The translations under genes and the position numbers were made by a program. Below the pieces are notes generated by a model. It made no database searches and had not been told where the DNA came from. It was given only the letters and a program-made list of their open reading frames with translations. Source: Actinomycetota bacterium (GTDB lineage Bacteria > Actinomycetota > Actinomycetes > S36-B12 > CAIYMF01). Taken from it: 64,000 bases of DNA. Of the stretch, positions 1-9,230 are shown one piece after another. The stretch's first letter is position 1, and each line of letters opens with the position of its first letter. Where the stretch lies: the NCBI GenBank assembly GCA_026393115.1, contig JAPLAU010000028.1, positions 62,001 to 126,000 of the forward strand, given 5' to 3'.

Positions 1-34
1 GTCGGTGATTCCGGCAGTCGCAGGCGGCTGAGGG

Positions 35-1400
35 CTACATTCCGGCGAGAGTCAGCGCTGCCTGAAGTGACGTGCGGAAGGCGGGCGTGGTGGCAGACGC
101 GCCGCTCACGTTGGTAATGAGTGTGGCCGCCGTTGTCGAAGTGGGCTGCTTGGTCAATGTCTGAGTGCACAGCTTCGGAATGGCTGACGGGTTGATGGCC
201 CCCGAGTCACTGTTCGTCGGGTAGGTGGCCCAGCATCCGGTGGTTGTCTTGCTGGCACTGGAAGTCACGACGATGGTGACTTGGATGTAGCCGTAAGTGG
301 TGAGGCCTCTCTTGTCGGCGACAGATGTGCCTTGATAGGCACCGGCTGTGAGGGCCGTCGAGGGCACTGACGTCGTGGCGCCCACTGCCGTCACGGTGTA
401 GCTCGCCGTTGTATTGAGGATGGTGCTGACGGGTGTGTACGACGTGGTCAGCGAGGTGCCGAGCAGCGTGCCATCGCGGAATACCTGGTAACTCGTTGCT
501 CCGGTAACGGCGGCCCACGAAATCTTCAATGCTCCGGTGTTGAGCGAGGTCGTGCTGTTTGCCGTGAGGCCCGTGGGAGCGGCGACTGTCGGAGTGGGGG
601 TGGGCGTGGCGGTCGGTGTGGCGGTGGGGGTCGCAGTGGGGGTCGCAGTGGGGGTCGCAGTGGGGGTCGCAGTGGGGGTCGGTGGGGGTCGCAGTGGGGG
701 TCGCAGTGGGGGTCGGCGTGGCGGTCGGCGTGGCGGTCGGCGTGGCGGTCGGTGTGGCGGTCGGCGTGGCGGTCGGTGTGGCGGTCGGTGTGGCGGTCGG
801 TGTGGCGGTCGGTGTGGCGGTGGGTGTGGCGGTGGGGGTGGCGCTTGGCGTGGGTGTGGCAGTGGGTGTGGCGGTCGGTGTGGCAGTGGGGATGGCGGTC
901 GGCGTAGGCGTCGGAACGACAACTGGTGACGTGGCATGGCTAGGGACACACACGGCGTGTGCAACGAGCACCCGAATACGCGAGCGTGTGGTGGCTCGCA
1001 CGACGCTCGTTTGCTTCACTCGGATTTGCCAGGCAGCGCGGGCCTTGTTGGTCGCGGTGTGCGTCTTGTGCATCGTGGCTACCGCAGCTCGAATCTGCAC
1101 GATCGGGGCGTGTGTCGAAAGGCGGTTGACAGCGGTGACCGCCGAAGCCTCCGTTCGGATTGCGCGTGACAGAACGGTGTGTGCCGTTTGTTGACGCTTC
1201 GCGGCTGCGACGACGGCGGGGTACGTCTCAGCAAGTCGAGCAATATCTTGCGCAGTGAGGCAGGTAGGTGCGGCTACCTCGAGTTCGATCCCAGAGTCAA
1301 GGGACAACGGTAGTGCTGCGCCTTGAGCGGCGCCCACCATGGTCACGGCGAGAGTTGATGCTCCGATCACTGCCAGCGCGGTGCGGGCTGTGCTGTCCAT
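35..1400 (-). CDS. Exported FN3-FMN_bind protein, frameshifted in a repeat tract
   Basis: The gene needs two reading frames. From ATG 1400 the first frame gives a signal peptide, an Ala-rich helical region with a Cys pair (APTC...AVCVP) and a long TPTA linker. It then slips out of frame at 672-681, where one 12-bp repeat unit has only 10 bases. The second frame continues the linker, an FN3-like domain ([19 protein letters not shown]) and an FMN_bind-like C-terminus with the acceptor-type motif NVSGASATT, ending at TAG 35-37. The intact paralogue at 2448-3470 has the same domain order, so one protein of about 450 residues was intended. Predicted role: exported flavin carrier accepting electrons from the membrane reductase encoded upstream. 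The indel may be real, phase-variable or a sequencing error. The acceptor position is Ser, not Thr. Confidence 0.75.
591..905. repeat. 12-bp tandem repeat encoding TPTA linker
   Basis: Roughly 25 units of a degenerate 12-mer (GTGGCGGTCGGT and GTGGGGGTCGCA variants on the plus strand) encode Thr-Pro-Thr-Ala on the minus strand. One unit, at 672-681, lacks two bases and breaks the frame. Units of 12 keep frame when gained or lost, so linker length can vary freely, but this 10-base unit cannot. Confidence 0.9.
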
Positions 1401-1522
1401 GTTCTGCCGCCTTCATTCCGAGGTTGTTTCTTTGTCTGAATGAGGTGTCGGCAGTGGTAGGGGGGCATCGTTGCCCTAATCGGGTGAACCTTGGATTCGG
1501 TGTTGAGTTAGTCGCTGAAAAG

Positions 1523-1566
1523 CCAAGTAGCGCAGGGCATTCCGAGGAATGCCCTGCGCTACTTGG
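1523..1566 (-). terminator. Long perfect hairpin, probable Rho-independent terminator
   Basis: Perfect 21-bp arms (1523-1543 and 1546-1566) enclose a 2-base centre. On the minus strand the stem is followed by CTTTTC, a short U-run. It lies 12 bases after the stop of the gene at 1579-2418 and upstream of the frameshifted gene, so it would end or attenuate the flavin operon before its last member. Confidence 0.75.
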
Positions 1567-1578
1567 GTGAACGAGAAG

Positions 1579-2418
1579 TCAGACCTTTGCCTTGATGAGA
1601 GCACCTTGCAGTGAGTTGTAGAACCCTTGGATGCTGTAGCTCGCAGTGGTTCCGGCTCCGGTCGGAAGCGTCGACCCGAAGACATTCACGACCTCAGTGT
1701 TGAGACGAGTGTTGATCTGTGCCTTCGTCCCACCGATGGCGGCCGTACCGATCATTCCCTTGCTGTCAAGACTCACTCCTCGGAGGACCATGTCTTGCAC
1801 GCTGAGCGAGAATGTTTCCCAACTACTGGAGGGACTTGCCGTGTTATAGGCCGCGAGCTGTGTTGCCGCATCGGCGGTGTTGTTGGTGACGTACGGCGCG
1901 CTTTCATTGACGGCGTTGCAAACGCCGCCAGCGACAACCTTTCCCGCCTTGACGTACACGCGCGTCGTGTACTTGCCCCATTGCCATGCACCCGGAAGTG
2001 CGGCTGAGCCGGTGGGGTCGATGCCACTTGGCTGGAAACTGGCGCTAAACGACGTCGTGTAGTTCGCCTTCTTGTACGCGGCGATGGCAGCGGCCTCGGC
2101 CTTAGTGGCCTTGTTCTTTGCGGCCAACGTGGTCGCGTTCTTCTTCTTCTTCCAGGCGGCCGTCTTGGCGACCGTGGCCGTGTGTAGCGCCTTGTACTTG
2201 GCGGTCTTCTTGTAAGCGACAAGCTTTGCAGCGTTGGCACCGTTGAGTTGCGCTGTCACCGTGGCGTCGGATGCGGCGGCTGACGTCGTGCTGCAGACGG
2301 TGAGATTCGGAACAGCGTTCGCAGTTGCGGCGAAGCCGATTAGCGAGGCGCCCACAGAGGCGGTGGCTGCGGTGGCTCCCGTGGCGAGGGCAAGAACGCG
2401 GTGGCGGCGGGTGGTCAT
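1579..2418 (-). CDS. Exported divergent FMN_bind-type protein
   Basis: A 279-residue protein with a twin-arginine-like signal peptide (MTTRRHRVLALATG, cleavage near ANA-VPN), a Lys/Ala-rich helical middle of about residues 65-130 and a C-terminal domain that ends like its paralogues (FYNSLQGAL against FKVSLQSAL). At the place of the flavin-accepting SGAT motif it has TTASYS, so Ser replaces Thr and the motif is degenerate. A GGAG-type site (AGGAGATATGAC) precedes ATG 2418. It lies 29 bases after the gene at 2448-3470, in one operon with apbE. Predicted role: exported flavoprotein or electron carrier. Whether this copy still takes FMN is open. Confidence 0.65.
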   Translation of the reverse strand: MTTRRHRVLALATGATAATASVGASLIGFAATANAVPNLTVCSTTSAAASDATVTAQLNGANAAKLVAYKKTAKYKALHTATVAKTAAWKKKKNATTLAAKNKATKAEAAAIAAYKKANYTTSFSASFQPSGIDPTGSAALPGAWQWGKYTTRVYVKAGKVVAGGVCNAVNESAPYVTNNTADAATQLAAYNTASPSSSWETFSLSVQDMVLRGVSLDSKGMIGTAAIGGTKAQINTRLNTEVVNVFGSTLPTGAGTTASYSIQGFYNSLQGALIKAKV

Positions 2419-2447
2419 GTCATATCTCCTGTGGTTGTCAGTGCTGA

Positions 2448-3470
2448 TCAGATGCCGGCTCGGGTGAGCGCGCTCTGAAGTGAGGTCTTAAAGGCGGGTG
2501 ATGTTGCAGATGCTCCCGATACGGCAGCGATCGTTGCGCTCTGTGCACTGACGGCTTCGGCGCACAGGGTGGGAATCGCGACCGAGTTGATCGATCCCGA
2601 ATCCCCGCTGGTCGGGTAGGTGGCCCAGCAACCGGTGATGCGGTTTGCGGTGACTGCCACGCTCACCTGAATCTGTCCGTACGTTGACAGGCCACGCTTG
2701 TCGGCGATGCTGTCTCCGACGTATCGGCCAGCGCTCATCGCAACTGAAGGGGTCGAACGAACTGATGCGTTGATTGCAGTAACGGTGTACGAATGACGCG
2801 AGTTCGCAACAGTTGATACCGGCGTGTATGTCGTGAAGGCCGTCGTTCCCAGAACGACTCCGTCGCGTGCGATCTCATATGAGGCGGCTCCTGTCACCGA
2901 ACTCCATGACAGACGGAATGCGCCGTTACTCAACGCTGATGCAGAGTTTGACGTGACACCGGCGGGCGTTGTGAGACCGCCAGCAGGCACGGGCGCGGGC
3001 GTAGGTGGTGGAGTCGGTGTAGGCGTCACCGGTGGGGAAGTGGGAGTGGCTCCGCAGGCAGGGGCGTTGGTAGCTGCCGCGCGTGCGGCGTTCAAGGCTG
3101 CGTGTGTGATGTGCTCAGCTTGCCGAGCACGTGCGGTCACACGTCGAGCTTGACGGTACGCCGCATTGGCGCGCTTCTGCTGTGACGTGCTGCCACTCGC
3201 AATCGTCTGGTGTGCCTTGCGCTTTGCCGCGGATTCAGACACGTTCGCGTTGTGCAGTCGCTTCAGGGCAGCCTTTTCGCGAGCGGCGGCGCCGGCGACA
3301 AGGCCTGCGACGCGGTTGCCGCCTTCACACTCGTCGTCGCCGTCGTCCTCGTGATCTAGCGTCGCGATCGGTGCTGATGCCGCCCATGCCTGGCTGACAC
3401 CCAGCAGTGATGCGGCGACGCTCGTCACGCCGATAGCGGCGACGATGGACGGTCTGCGCAATGCCTTCAT
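2448..3470 (-). CDS. Exported FN3-FMN_bind protein
   Basis: From ATG 3470 (SD GGGAG, and 4-base ATGA overlap with the apbE stop) the product is 340 residues. It has a signal peptide with twin arginines (MKALRRPSIVAAIG), an acidic stretch (HEDDGDDECEGG), an Ala/Arg helical region, a short PTPTPPPTP linker, an FN3-like domain (RLSWSSVTGAASYEIARDG) and a C-terminal FMN_bind-like domain ending VSGASATSPAFKTSLQSAL. The expected covalent FMN site is the Ser of SGAS, where the family normally has Thr. It is the intact version of the frameshifted gene at 35-1400. Translation is probably coupled to apbE, which fits a carrier modified by that enzyme. Confidence 0.75.
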   Translation of the reverse strand: MKALRRPSIVAAIGVTSVAASLLGVSQAWAASAPIATLDHEDDGDDECEGGNRVAGLVAGAAAREKAALKRLHNANVSESAAKRKAHQTIASGSTSQQKRANAAYRQARRVTARARQAEHITHAALNAARAAATNAPACGATPTSPPVTPTPTPPPTPAPVPAGGLTTPAGVTSNSASALSNGAFRLSWSSVTGAASYEIARDGVVLGTTAFTTYTPVSTVANSRHSYTVTAINASVRSTPSVAMSAGRYVGDSIADKRGLSTYGQIQVSVAVTANRITGCWATYPTSGDSGSINSVAIPTLCAEAVSAQSATIAAVSGASATSPAFKTSLQSALTRAGI

Positions 3471-4297
3471 GATGTGCTCCCAGTTGATGTTTCGTTGTGT
3501 GCGATTACTTCGAATGCGGGCCCGAAGAAGCTGGCGTTTCCGTCTTTGATCAGGTAGGCCGACCAGTCGGGCAATTCCGCGAACCACTCGACTCCGTCGA
3601 CACCGGAAATCACCAGCGCTGTTGCGAGGGCATCGGCGAGGCCTCCGTCAGGTCCAACGACCGTGGCCGAAGTGAGCTTGACGTTGGTGGTTCCGGTGAT
3701 GGGGTCGAGGATGTGCTTGCCGCGCTCGTATTCGCCGGAGGTTGCCACGGCACAGTCGAGTGCCTCCACAGTCCGTACGACTGCCATGGGGTCGTCGGGG
3801 TGACGAATGCCAACGATCCACGACTGATCGGGTGACTGGTAGCCGCGCAGAGTGACATCGCCCGCTGCATTCACGGCAACGTTCTGGTAGCCGCGTGCAA
3901 CGATCATGTCGGCGGCAATGTCTGCCGCCCACCCCTTGACGTAGCCGGAAGGATCGACGCCGCCCGATACTGCCCACGGATCGAATACGCCGTGCGTGAG
4001 GTCGCGCACTACTGCGCAGTGCTCAAGCACATCGCGCACAACTGCGGGCATTTGATCCATCGTGGCGATGCCGCTGCGCAGTGCGGTGATCGGAGTATCC
4101 ATGCGGTATGTCGAGAACCATGCGTCGACCTGGTGAAGGTACGCGGCGGCCTCGGCAATTGCTGCCTGCGCGCCGCCATCAAGGGTTTCGTCGCGAACGT
4201 CGAAAGTCACGACCGTTCCCCACACTTCTTCGGCGTGCACTTCGCGCACCCATCCGTTGAGGGAGGCGGCAACCGTCTTTGACGCGTCGATGGTCAT
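3467..4297 (-). CDS. apbE: ApbE family FAD:protein FMN transferase
   Basis: ApbE moves FMN from FAD to a Thr or Ser in FMN_bind domains, making a phosphoester link. The 276-residue protein shows the family blocks: DPSGYVKGWA at 115-124, NAAGDV at 143-148, ATSGEYERGKHILDP at about 185-199 and PDGGLADALATAL at about 216-228. It has no signal peptide or lipobox, unlike many ApbE proteins that work outside the membrane, so flavinylation may take place in the cytosol before export. ATGA overlaps join it to FMN_bind genes on both sides, so enzyme and substrates are made together. Confidence 0.92.
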   Translation of the reverse strand: MTIDASKTVAASLNGWVREVHAEEVWGTVVTFDVRDETLDGGAQAAIAEAAAYLHQVDAWFSTYRMDTPITALRSGIATMDQMPAVVRDVLEHCAVVRDLTHGVFDPWAVSGGVDPSGYVKGWAADIAADMIVARGYQNVAVNAAGDVTLRGYQSPDQSWIVGIRHPDDPMAVVRTVEALDCAVATSGEYERGKHILDPITGTTNVKLTSATVVGPDGGLADALATALVISGVDGVEWFAELPDWSAYLIKDGNASFFGPAFEVIAHNETSTGSTS

Positions 4298-5142
4298 GCC
4301 AGACCCGCCGCGTGAAGCGCTGACTGCAGTGACACCTTGAAGGCTGCGCTGGTGTAGGTCGCGCCACTGACATTGGCAACGCTGGCCGACTGTGCGGTGA
4401 TGACCTCGCCGCGCAGTTGGAGCATCGCGGCGTTGGACAGTGACTTGGAAACCAAGCTGTGAGGCTCGGCGAAAGTAGCGGCGAGGGCAGTGACCTTGCC
4501 AGCACTGACGCGGATAGTGACCTGCACCTTGCCGTAGACGGTGTCGCCCATTTGCGAAACGGCCACAGCGCCGAGGTAGTCCTTGAATGCGGCGGCAGTT
4601 GGCGTGGGCGTCGGTTTGGGGGCTGGCTTGGGGGCTGGCTTGGGGGTGGGCTTGGGGGCTGGCTTGGGGGCTGGCTTGGGGGCTGGCTTGGTCGCGGGTT
4701 TCGCGGCCGCTGGCTTGGTCGCGGGCTTGGAGGCCGGTGCGGCTGCGGGCTTGGCAGCCGGTGCCGCCGAGGGCGACGCTGAGCGTGCAGTGTTGGGAGC
4801 AGTTGCCGGAGCGGCAGGTGCGGCCGCCTTCTTCGTTGCAGTTGCAGCTGCCTTCTTTGTGGTGGCTGCCTTGGACGGTGTGGCTGGCGTAGCAGGTGCT
4901 GCAACTGTGGCGTCAGCAGCGGTTTGATCGCCAGCAGCAGGGTCAGCTGCTGCAGGGTCGGCGGCAGCCGGATCAGCAGCGGGGGCAACCCCGGCGTTGG
5001 ATCCGTCAGGCGCAGAAAGAGTGCCGAGAGCAGCGCTGTCAGCCAGTGCGGAGGCGTCGGCGGTCGCAGGATGCGGCGTGTAGGTGAGGGCCGCCGCGAG
5101 TCCTGCGGCGGTTCCGGCCGTGACGATGAGTGCGCGTCGCAT
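4294..5142 (-). CDS. Exported FMN_bind protein with Pro/Ala/Lys wall-spanning linker
   Basis: A 282-residue protein. It begins with MRRALIVTAGTAAG (twin-arginine-like signal), then about 160 residues of Ala, Pro, Lys and Thr with DPAA and PKPA repeats, then an FMN_bind domain (VYGKVQVTIRVSAGKVTALAA, shown here only in part as YGKVQVTIRV) ending in NVSGATYTSAAF. This is the only one of the four carriers with the canonical SGAT acceptor. The linker is of the kind that spans a cell wall. It begins 12 bases after the reductase stop and overlaps apbE by ATGA. Likely first acceptor of electrons from the membrane reductase. Confidence 0.85.
   Translation of the reverse strand: MRRALIVTAGTAAGLAAALTYTPHPATADASALADSAALGTLSAPDGSNAGVAPAADPAAADPAAADPAAGDQTAADATVAAPATPATPSKAATTKKAAATATKKAAAPAAPATAPNTARSASPSAAPAAKPAAAPASKPATKPAAAKPATKPAPKPAPKPAPKPTPKPAPKPAPKPTPTPTAAAFKDYLGAVAVSQMGDTVYGKVQVTIRVSAGKVTALAATFAEPHSLVSKSLSNAAMLQLRGEVITAQSASVANVSGATYTSAAFKVSLQSALHAAGLA
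4615..4692. repeat. 12-bp tandem repeat encoding PKPA linker
   Basis: Six to seven units of GGCTGGCTTGGG, one variant with GGTGGGCTTGGG, encode alternating Pro-Lys-Pro-Ala (minus strand) in the linker of the flavin carrier. All units are 12 bases, so frame is kept. Confidence 0.85.
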
Positions 5143-5154
5143 GTCAGTTTCCGA

Positions 5155-6522
5155 TCAGAAGGCGAACGACTCGTGGTGCAGGCACGACTCCGGAACACCG
5201 GCGGCGCGCGCTGTTGCCAGCACGGAGTCGGTGAAGGAGGTGGGCCCGCAGACGAAGACGTCGCTTGTCGACAGGTTGGGGGCGAACTGGGACAGATAGT
5301 TGACGGTCATGGGGTGGTCGTTACGTGTTCCCGGCAGGTACCAGAGCTTCCAGCCGGAGCGAATCGCCAGTTCCTCGAGTTCGTGGCGCAGCGGTACTGA
5401 GTCCAAGTCAGTGACGCGGTAGAGCAAAGTGACGTCTGCCGACACGGGCATGTCGTCGAGCATCGCGCGAATCGGTGTGATGCCAACTCCCGCGGCGAAC
5501 GCGACCACGGAGTCGGAGCGGCGACGATCGGCGGTGAAGACGCCGTAGGGGCCTTCTGCGATGACGCGGGTTCCGGGGCGAAGGATTGCTGCGAGCTCAC
5601 CTGACTGGTCACCGAGGTTCTTGACCGTGATGCGCAGCCACTGGCCCGTGGGGCCGGCTGACAGCGAATAGGGGTGTGCTTGCCACCACCAGTGGCGCGT
5701 CATAAATCGCCACTGGAAGAACTGGCCGCCGCGGGCGGTGAGTGAGCCGAGATCGCGACCGGTGATGTACACGCTCACCATGCCGGTTGCTTCGTTCACA
5801 ACGTGCGAGACGCGCAACTGGTGGCGTTGTGAGGTAACGAGCGGTGAGATCACGCGGCTTACGAGGATCGTGCCGAAGACGAGCACGTACATGGCGATCC
5901 AGATCCAGCGAAACCATACGTGCTGCGTAAGTACCGTTCCGGTCTCGAGCTGGTGTCCGAAGGCCAGCACCACCGCGACGTAGAAGTACAGGTGAGCGGT
6001 CCACCAGGTTTCGTACTTCATACGTTCACGAATGCGGCGATACGACATCACGCCGAGCAGCATCATGATGGCGAAGCCGCAGGCAGCCGGAACCATCCAT
6101 GGGTACGTGAGGATGATGCTCCACAGTTCGGCGAAGACATTCACGCCTGAGGTCTGGCCGAAGCCAAGGGCAGTGAGGAATACGTGGCCGAGAATGAGAA
6201 GCAGTGACCAAGGGGCCACCGTGCGGTGCCACACCACCATCCGGTCGTGACCGACTTCGCGCTCAAGCCACGGGACCCGTGAGATGAGCAGCAGTAGGAC
6301 CAGGCACAGGTACGTGCCTGCCATCGCCGAGACAGTGCCGAGTGAGGTGGCCAGGCCGCCGGGAGCATCCCACATAGAGCGAGTGGTTACCACAGAACTT
6401 CCGACAATGAGACCTAGGCCGACGCTCGCCACCCCGAAAGTGAGGTCGCCACGAATCCTCAGCGGTGACCGACTGCGCCGGTGCGTCCCGCGGGGGGTGT
6501 TGGGCTGAGCGAAAGTGTTCAT
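5155..6522 (-). CDS. Ferric-reductase-like transmembrane flavocytochrome
   Basis: Start taken at ATG 6522 (upstream AGGA), giving 455 residues. About six membrane segments lie in residues 28-225, with histidine pairs suited to two b haems (H99/H113 and H177/H190). The cytosolic half is ferredoxin-reductase-like: FAD-binding HPYSLSA at 283-289, NAD(P)-binding AAGVGITP at about 343-350, and FVCGPTSF near the C-terminus. It should carry electrons from NAD(P)H via FAD and haem across the membrane to the FMN_bind proteins encoded directly downstream. It is the first gene of the operon. The physiological acceptor (ferric iron, a quinone-like compound, peroxide) cannot be read from sequence. Confidence 0.88.
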   Translation of the reverse strand: MNTFAQPNTPRGTHRRSRSPLRIRGDLTFGVASVGLGLIVGSSVVTTRSMWDAPGGLATSLGTVSAMAGTYLCLVLLLLISRVPWLEREVGHDRMVVWHRTVAPWSLLLILGHVFLTALGFGQTSGVNVFAELWSIILTYPWMVPAACGFAIMMLLGVMSYRRIRERMKYETWWTAHLYFYVAVVLAFGHQLETGTVLTQHVWFRWIWIAMYVLVFGTILVSRVISPLVTSQRHQLRVSHVVNEATGMVSVYITGRDLGSLTARGGQFFQWRFMTRHWWWQAHPYSLSAGPTGQWLRITVKNLGDQSGELAAILRPGTRVIAEGPYGVFTADRRRSDSVVAFAAGVGITPIRAMLDDMPVSADVTLLYRVTDLDSVPLRHELEELAIRSGWKLWYLPGTRNDHPMTVNYLSQFAPNLSTSDVFVCGPTSFTDSVLATARAAGVPESCLHHESFAF

Positions 6523-6670
6523 GGGTCCTGTCTTCGGTAGGTGTGTTCTTTGATGTTGGAGTGAATGTCGGCGAAAAGAAAGCCGATCTATAGCGAAATG
6601 GCCCGGCATAGGGATCCCTTAAGCAAGGGGCAACCTCCCCATGTCAGGAGAGGGTCGAAAAGACGCCCAA

Positions 6671-6701
6671 GTGCCCCTGCAGACCGTTGTCGCAGGGGCA
6701 C
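6671..6701 (-). terminator. Hairpin between reductase operon and DUF5709-like gene
   Basis: Arms GTGCCCCTGC (6671-6680) and GCAGGGGCAC (6692-6701) with an 11-base loop. On the minus strand a weak T-run (CTTTTC) follows about ten bases later. It could end the transcript of the small gene at 6762-7085. Confidence 0.45.
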
Positions 6702-6761
6702 AAGAACGTGCGGTTGAGGGACCTTCGACCATCACCCGGATGGCACAGTGAAAGCCTTCGA

Positions 6762-7085
6762 CTACTCCTCAGTGATCTCGGCGAGGTACTCGGGGTCGAG
6801 GTTTTCGTCGAGTTCTTCGTCTGTCATGACGTGCATGGCGGTCTCCTCGGCGGACAAATCAGTGAGGTCGTGGCTGTCGGAAGCGAGGTAGTCGGCCTCG
6901 ACGTGATCACCCATTCCGTGGTCGTCCTCAACTAGATGTCCGATTCGACCTTCTTCGGGGTGACCAAACGTCTCTTCCGGACCGTCGGTGCCCAATTCGC
7001 GGGATAAGTCGGCGTACAACTCATCGACCACAGCTCGTGCGGGATCCTCATCCCATGGCTGTCGAAGTGACCCGTGGCGAGTCAT
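6762..7085 (-). CDS. Small acidic DUF5709-like protein
   Basis: A 107-residue, very acidic protein. ATG 7085 is chosen because AGGAGG lies 8 bases upstream (7094-7099). The central part (EEGRIGHLVEDD...VEADYLASDSHDLTDLSAEETAMH) matches my memory of DUF5709, a short actinobacterial family of unknown function. There is no signal peptide or membrane segment. It is transcribed away from groEL, and the shared intergenic region holds the CIRCE operators. No function is assigned. Confidence 0.7.
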   Translation of the reverse strand: MTRHGSLRQPWDEDPARAVVDELYADLSRELGTDGPEETFGHPEEGRIGHLVEDDHGMGDHVEADYLASDSHDLTDLSAEETAMHVMTDEELDENLDPEYLAEITEE

Positions 7086-7221
7086 GGCACCCACCTCCTG
7101 TGTGCGAATCGGTCAACGTCCTTCTTCCATCGTCGTCCGCTGGAGGGGGTGGGTCTAGGGGGCGATGGTCCCACCGCCTGCCTTTTTCTGGCGGTGAGTG
7201 AGAGCCGAAATGGCACCCCGG

Positions 7222-7248
7222 CTTGCACTCTCGGGGGGAGAGTGCCAA
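7222..7248. promoter_or_regulatory. CIRCE operator, upstream copy
   Basis: CTTGCACTC, nine bases, GAGTGCCAA: close to the HrcA-binding consensus TTAGCACTC-N9-GAGTGCTAA. The left arm also contains a possible -35 (TTGCAC), with AACAAT about 18 bases on as a weak -10. Confidence 0.85.
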
Positions 7249-7257
7249 CAATAGGAG

Positions 7258-7284
7258 TTAGCACTCGGACCCCGAGAGTGACAG
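7258..7284. promoter_or_regulatory. CIRCE operator, downstream copy
   Basis: TTAGCACTC, nine bases, GAGTGACAG. The left arm is perfect and the right arm has mismatches. It lies nine bases from the first copy. A 160-base leader with no recognised element separates it from the groEL start. Confidence 0.85.
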
Positions 7285-7359
7285 CCCACCGGTCAGTTAC
7301 GGTAACTGCGACACTCGGAACCGGGTGACCCATCTCGAGGTGGGGCGAGGTCGAGTTGA

Positions 7360-9072
<1,713 letters not shown>

Positions 9073-9087
9073 GTCCACTCGCTTTAC

Positions 9088-9128
9088 GGTGGGGTCGGCC
9101 CGAAAGGGTCGGCCCCACCTGCGTTTTT
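9088..9128 (+). terminator. Rho-independent terminator of groEL
   Basis: GGTGGGGTCGGCCC, a GAAA tetraloop and GGGTCGGCCCCACC (two G-U pairs), then TGCGTTTTT. It begins 15 bases after the groEL stop. Confidence 0.9.
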
Positions 9129-9173
9129 GCGACCCTCCGCCTCTCCGCGTTCACCGCTCCCGCAGCGCCGCCC

Positions 9174-9230
9174 CCTTCATCCATGCGTATCCGTCAATCC
9201 CGGCCGGTCTTATGACGGATCGCGATGGAT
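9174..9230. repeat. 57-bp palindromic repeat, copy 1
   Basis: Differs from the copy at 10196-10252 in two of 57 positions. The ends form an imperfect inverted repeat (CTTCATCCATGCGTATCCGT against ACGGATCGCGATGGAT). Its last base is the first base, on the plus strand, of the TTA that makes the stop of the broken gene 9230-10141. Confidence 0.88.

Noticed and set aside
591-905. Tandem repeats as a CRISPR array
   Set aside because: Units are 12 bases without spacers and encode a linker.
537-1194. Plus-strand open frames rich in Gly-Val or Gly-Arg over the repeat tract
   Set aside because: They are the reverse complement of the TPTA linker repeat; low complexity, no start signals, and the minus strand holds real domains.
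4179-5198. 339-codon Pro/Arg-rich frame on the minus strand
   Set aside because: Out-of-frame shadow of the PKPA-linker FMN_bind gene and ApbE; composition is that of a shifted GC-rich frame.
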